From assembly GCA_015494735.1 (NCBI GenBank), contig WGAQ01000066.1, forward strand, positions 1-7,696: DNA of 7,696 nucleotides, read 5' to 3'. The notes beneath the pieces are model-generated. The model saw nothing but the letters and a program-made list of their open reading frames with translations. It searched no databases and had not been told where the DNA came from. Both the position numbers and the translations under genes were made by a program. This DNA comes from Caldifarciminota bacterium (GTDB lineage: Bacteria > Hydrothermota > Hydrothermia > LBFQ01 > DSFT01). This document shows positions 5,709 through 7,696 of this stretch, piece by piece (the stretch's first letter is position 1; each line of letters begins with the position of its first letter).

Positions 5709-6950
5709 ATGAACATCCTGATTGCGATACTGGTTCTGGGTTTCCTCATCCTGTTCCACGAACTGGGGCACTTCCTCTTCGCCCGCCTATTCGGCGTCAG
5801 GGTGGAGGTATTTTCCATAGGGTTCGGTCCGCGTATACTTTCGTTCCGCTCCGGGGATACCGAATACGCCATAAGTGCAATACCTTTCGGTGGATACGTG
5901 AAGATGGCGGGGGATGACCCGGAGAACCTGAAGGGGGAAGCATACGAATTCCTCTCGAAGCCCGTGTATCAGAAGATTCTGATAGTTCTTGCCGGACCCC
6001 TTTTCAACTTCCTGCTCGGATTTCTCGTTTACTTTGCTGGAATCAAGTTCTACGGAATTCAGAACATCACCAATCCCGTCGTTTACAGGAGCGAGGTGGA
6101 GGATGTCCGGAAGGGGGATGTGGTCATACAGGTGGAGGGGGAGCCCTTCCGCGGCTGGTATTTCATTTACAGGGACAATGAAAAGGGCGATACCCATCTG
6201 AAACTGGTCCGCAATTCGGACACTCTGGATGTGGTCCTCAGGAAGGGGGATGCTTCAAAGGTGGAGCCCGTCATAGACCCGGTTATAGGGAAAGTCATTC
6301 CGGGAACTCCCGCAGCGGAGGCGGGGCTGAAGGAGGGGGACAGGATAGTGTCTGTGGATGGGAAACCGATAGACAGCTGGCAGGAATTCGTGGAATACGT
6401 GCAGGAGAGACCCGAACAGCATATAACCATAACGGTTCTCAGGGATGGCCGTAAACTGAACTTCGACCTCGAAACTGCATCTGAAATGGGGCCGGAGGGG
6501 AAGAAGATTGGAAAGGTGGGGGTGGTGGTTAAGACGGATTACTATTATCCGCCTCCGGGTGAGGCCCTGTATCTGGCATGGGAGAGAACTGTTTACTCTT
6601 CGGCCCTCATATTCGCGGGCCTGTATAAGCTGGTTACAGGTAAGGCTTCCCTTCAGGGAGTGGGCGGTCCCGTCATGATTGGAAAGATGATAGGGGAGTC
6701 CGCCAGCGTGGGGATGCAGATGCTCCTGTACATAACCGGTCTCATTTCCATAAACCTCGCAGTTTTGAACCTCATTCCTTTTCCGGGACTCGATGGCAGC
6801 CATATACTGATTTTTACCATAGAGGCTCTGGTGCGCAGGCGTATAAATCCCAGACTGTACTTCGCCATACAGTTGACGGGGGTCATCATACTCCTGATGC
6901 TGGCCTTCGCCATAACCATATTCGATATATGGCGAATCTTGAATTTCTGA
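5709..6950 (+). CDS. rseP: RseP-type site-2 membrane metalloprotease (M50 family)
   Basis: A 413-residue intramembrane zinc protease of the RseP/RasP (S2P) family, which cleaves membrane-anchored substrates such as anti-sigma factors within the lipid bilayer. The first membrane helix holds the zinc motif HELGH (17-21); GFGP (38-41) and PFGGYVKM (59-66) follow, then a second membrane helix at about 88-112 with AGPLFNF. About 120-180 looks like a reduced first PDZ domain, and 191-255 is a clear PDZ domain (GKVIPGTPAAEAGLKEGDRI). GVGGPVMIG (317-325) and NLIPFPGLDGSH (354-365) complete the family pattern, with D362 as the third zinc ligand. A last membrane helix lies at about 388-408. The start at 5709 places the catalytic helix at the N terminus, as usual; an in-frame extension back to 5319 lies antisense inside the patatin-like gene and is not credible. 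A sigma gene is nearby but no anti-sigma factor is in the window, so the substrate is unknown. Confidence 0.96.
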   Translation: MNILIAILVLGFLILFHELGHFLFARLFGVRVEVFSIGFGPRILSFRSGDTEYAISAIPFGGYVKMAGDDPENLKGEAYEFLSKPVYQKILIVLAGPLFNFLLGFLVYFAGIKFYGIQNITNPVVYRSEVEDVRKGDVVIQVEGEPFRGWYFIYRDNEKGDTHLKLVRNSDTLDVVLRKGDASKVEPVIDPVIGKVIPGTPAAEAGLKEGDRIVSVDGKPIDSWQEFVEYVQERPEQHITITVLRDGRKLNFDLETASEMGPEGKKIGKVGVVVKTDYYYPPPGEALYLAWERTVYSSALIFAGLYKLVTGKASLQGVGGPVMIGKMIGESASVGMQMLLYITGLISINLAVLNLIPFPGLDGSHILIFTIEALVRRRINPRLYFAIQLTGVIILLMLAFAITIFDIWRILNF

Positions 6951-7219
6951 GAATTGCCCGAAAGGCCGGTAAGCTGGAAATCGGGAATACGGGGGTCAGG
7001 AGGAGGATAAAGAGGGGTAAACTGCTCATCTTCGCCGCCGATTTCTCCGAAAGGGAGAGGGAGAAGTTCATCCGGATGGCCCGGAGGTTGCGCATCCCGT
7101 ACATTATCCTGGACGCCACCAAGGAGGAACTGGGTCGAATCCTGTCCCGGAGGCCCGTTGGAGTTCTCCTTATAACCGATGAGAATATGGTCAGGGGATT
7201 TCTGGGGAGTGGGGAGTAG
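6929..7219 (+). CDS. L7Ae/YlxQ-type ribosomal-protein-like RNA-binding protein
   Basis: A 96-residue protein of the L7Ae/L30e/YlxQ family, small RNA-binding proteins that in characterised cases recognise kink-turn RNA and associate with ribosomes. Family features are LRIARKAGKLEIGNTGV (7-23), the KRGKLLIFAADFSE stretch (29-42) where the basic helix runs into the central strand, IPYIILDATKEELGRIL (56-72) and VGVLLITDENMV (77-88). The length is normal for bacterial YlxQ. The ATG lies 22 bases inside the end of rseP, in another frame, with no Shine-Dalgarno visible, so translation is probably coupled to rseP. In many bacteria ylxQ sits between nusA and infB; here its partner is rseP. I left the symbol empty because the family has several paralogues. 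Confidence 0.88.
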   Translation: MANLEFLRIARKAGKLEIGNTGVRRRIKRGKLLIFAADFSEREREKFIRMARRLRIPYIILDATKEELGRILSRRPVGVLLITDENMVRGFLGSGE

Positions 7220-7269
7220 GCGTCCTTTATTCAGGTTTTTGATAGGAAATTTGAGGCCGCTCCCGGATG

Positions 7270-7275
7270 TATAAT
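7270..7275 (+). promoter_or_regulatory. Putative -10 element (TATAAT) of the Yip1-family gene promoter
   Basis: A consensus TATAAT followed by TTTGCCC, in the 81-base gap after the L7Ae-like gene. It would give a leader of roughly 20 bases that includes the strong ribosome binding site. No -35 at the right spacing is clear: TTGAGG at 7251 is too close, and TTGATA at 7239 is too far. Confidence 0.55.
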
Positions 7276-7288
7276 TTTGCCCGTAAAC

Positions 7289-7296
7289 AGGAGGTG
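7289..7296 (+). promoter_or_regulatory. Strong ribosome binding site (AGGAGGTG) of the Yip1-family gene
   Basis: AGGAGGTG ends 4 bases before the ATG at 7301. It is the only near-perfect Shine-Dalgarno sequence before a gene start in this window, and it fixes the start of the Yip1-family gene. Confidence 0.85.
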
Positions 7297-7300
7297 GACA

Positions 7301-7696
7301 ATGAATAAGTATTGGAATGCGTTCGTGTCCATGATAACCCGTCCCCGCGAATACGTGTCCGGGGAGGGAAGGAACTTTACCCTGACGGATGCAGTGATAT
7401 ACGTTGCAATAATCGGGGCCATCGTGGGATTCTTCACGGGCCTCATCGGTGGAAAGACGTTTGGAGGTGCTGGAGTGCCCGTGGGAGGAGGCGGTGCCAT
7501 AGGTGGCCTCATTATAGGGGCGATAGGGGCTGTCGTGGGATTGTTTATCGGCGCCGCGATTCTCTATGTGATTCTGGCCATACTGAAGGTGAATGCGGAT
7601 TTCTCCAAACTGGTCGCTGCATCGGGGCTTGCCTACACGGGTAATATAGCCAGCGTGATTCCCTTCATAGGGGGCATAATCGCCGTTGTATGGCAA
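7301..7696 (+). CDS. Yip1-family integral membrane protein, 3' end cut by window
   Basis: The first 132 residues of a membrane protein resembling the bacterial Yip1 family (Pfam YIP1), whose function in bacteria is largely unknown. The family-like start is WNAFVSMITRPREYV (5-19): an amphipathic segment with the TRPRE motif just before the first membrane helix. Hydrophobic segments lie at about 29-50, 64-94 and 116-132 (continuing off the window), and NADFSKLVAASGLAYTGNIA (98-117) matches the usual loop before an IPFIGG membrane turn. Residues 43-84 are very rich in glycine with small residues, as in tightly packed helices. The start is fixed by the AGGAGGTG site. A preceding TATAAT suggests its own promoter, separate from the rseP/L7Ae-like pair. 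The Yip1 assignment comes from pattern, with no catalytic residues to check. Confidence 0.8.
   Translation, partial: MNKYWNAFVSMITRPREYVSGEGRNFTLTDAVIYVAIIGAIVGFFTGLIGGKTFGGAGVPVGGGGAIGGLIIGAIGAVVGLFIGAAILYVILAILKVNADFSKLVAASGLAYTGNIASVIPFIGGIIAVVWQ

Noticed and set aside
5663..5872. The patatin-like frame stays open upstream, adding up to 70 residues
   Set aside because: The extension runs antisense through the start of rseP, reads like low-meaning composition, and the patatin fold begins right after the ATG at 5662. The ATG at 5686 cannot be fully excluded.
7239..7256. TTGATA or TTGAGG as a -35 for the Yip1-family gene promoter
   Set aside because: Their distances to TATAAT (about 25 and 13 bases) are outside the usual 16-18.
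7220..7300. Possible terminator after the L7Ae-like gene (TTTTT at 7236-7240)
   Set aside because: No stable hairpin precedes the T run, so a rho-independent terminator is not supported.
6653..7696. 347-residue open frame on the minus strand
   Set aside because: Antisense to rseP, the L7Ae-like gene and the Yip1-family gene; its composition is not protein-like.

Overview
The window reads as a gene-dense stretch of a bacterial chromosome. Seven protein genes fill almost all of it, gaps are under 85 bases, and there are no RNA genes, mobile elements or CRISPR arrays that I can see. Codon use favours AGG/AGA for arginine and ATA for isoleucine, and the proteins are rich in charged residues, which suggests a thermophile. 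The sigma factor has wording typical of the FCB side of the bacteria (IRQS, EQSR, RERVRQIKE) and lacks region 1.1. My best guess is a thermophilic candidate phylum near the FCB group, such as WOR-3/Stahlbacteria or Hydrothermae; this is an impression from protein style, not a proven assignment.

Left part, minus strand, transcribed right to left: a 939-residue patatin-like/TPR/SARP-like fusion protein (5662-2843), the tRNA U54 methylating flavoenzyme TrmFO (2818-1505), an RpoD-type sigma factor (1483-650) and an MlaF-type lipid-transport ATPase cut by the window edge (653-1). Gaps are 24 and 21 bases, and the sigma and ATPase genes share an ATGA stop/start overlap.

Right part, plus strand: an RseP-type site-2 metalloprotease (5709-6950), an L7Ae/YlxQ-type RNA-binding protein whose start lies 22 bases inside the protease gene (6929-7219), and a Yip1-family membrane protein cut by the window edge (7301-7696). 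The two groups diverge from a 46-base gap (5663-5708) that carries two back-to-back TAAAATTT elements.

Two things stand out. First, the 939-residue protein joins a patatin fold, a long TPR superhelix and a C-terminal winged helix plus bacterial transcriptional activator domain of the SARP/AfsR kind. It keeps the GxSxG serine but has lost the catalytic aspartate and the usual glycine-rich oxyanion loop, so it may be a sensor or scaffold, perhaps a lipid-responsive regulator, and not a lipase. Second, four genes (sigma factor, trmFO, the patatin-like gene, rseP) have a -10-like A/T hexamer only 7-10 bases before the start codon and no Shine-Dalgarno sequence, as expected for leaderless or nearly leaderless mRNAs. 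The Yip1 gene, by contrast, has a TATAAT box, a leader and a strong AGGAGGTG site.

A membrane/envelope theme links several genes (MlaF-type ATPase, patatin-like protein, RseP-type protease, Yip1 protein), with gene-expression functions (sigma factor, TrmFO, L7Ae-like) among them. A shared pathway is not shown by the sequence.
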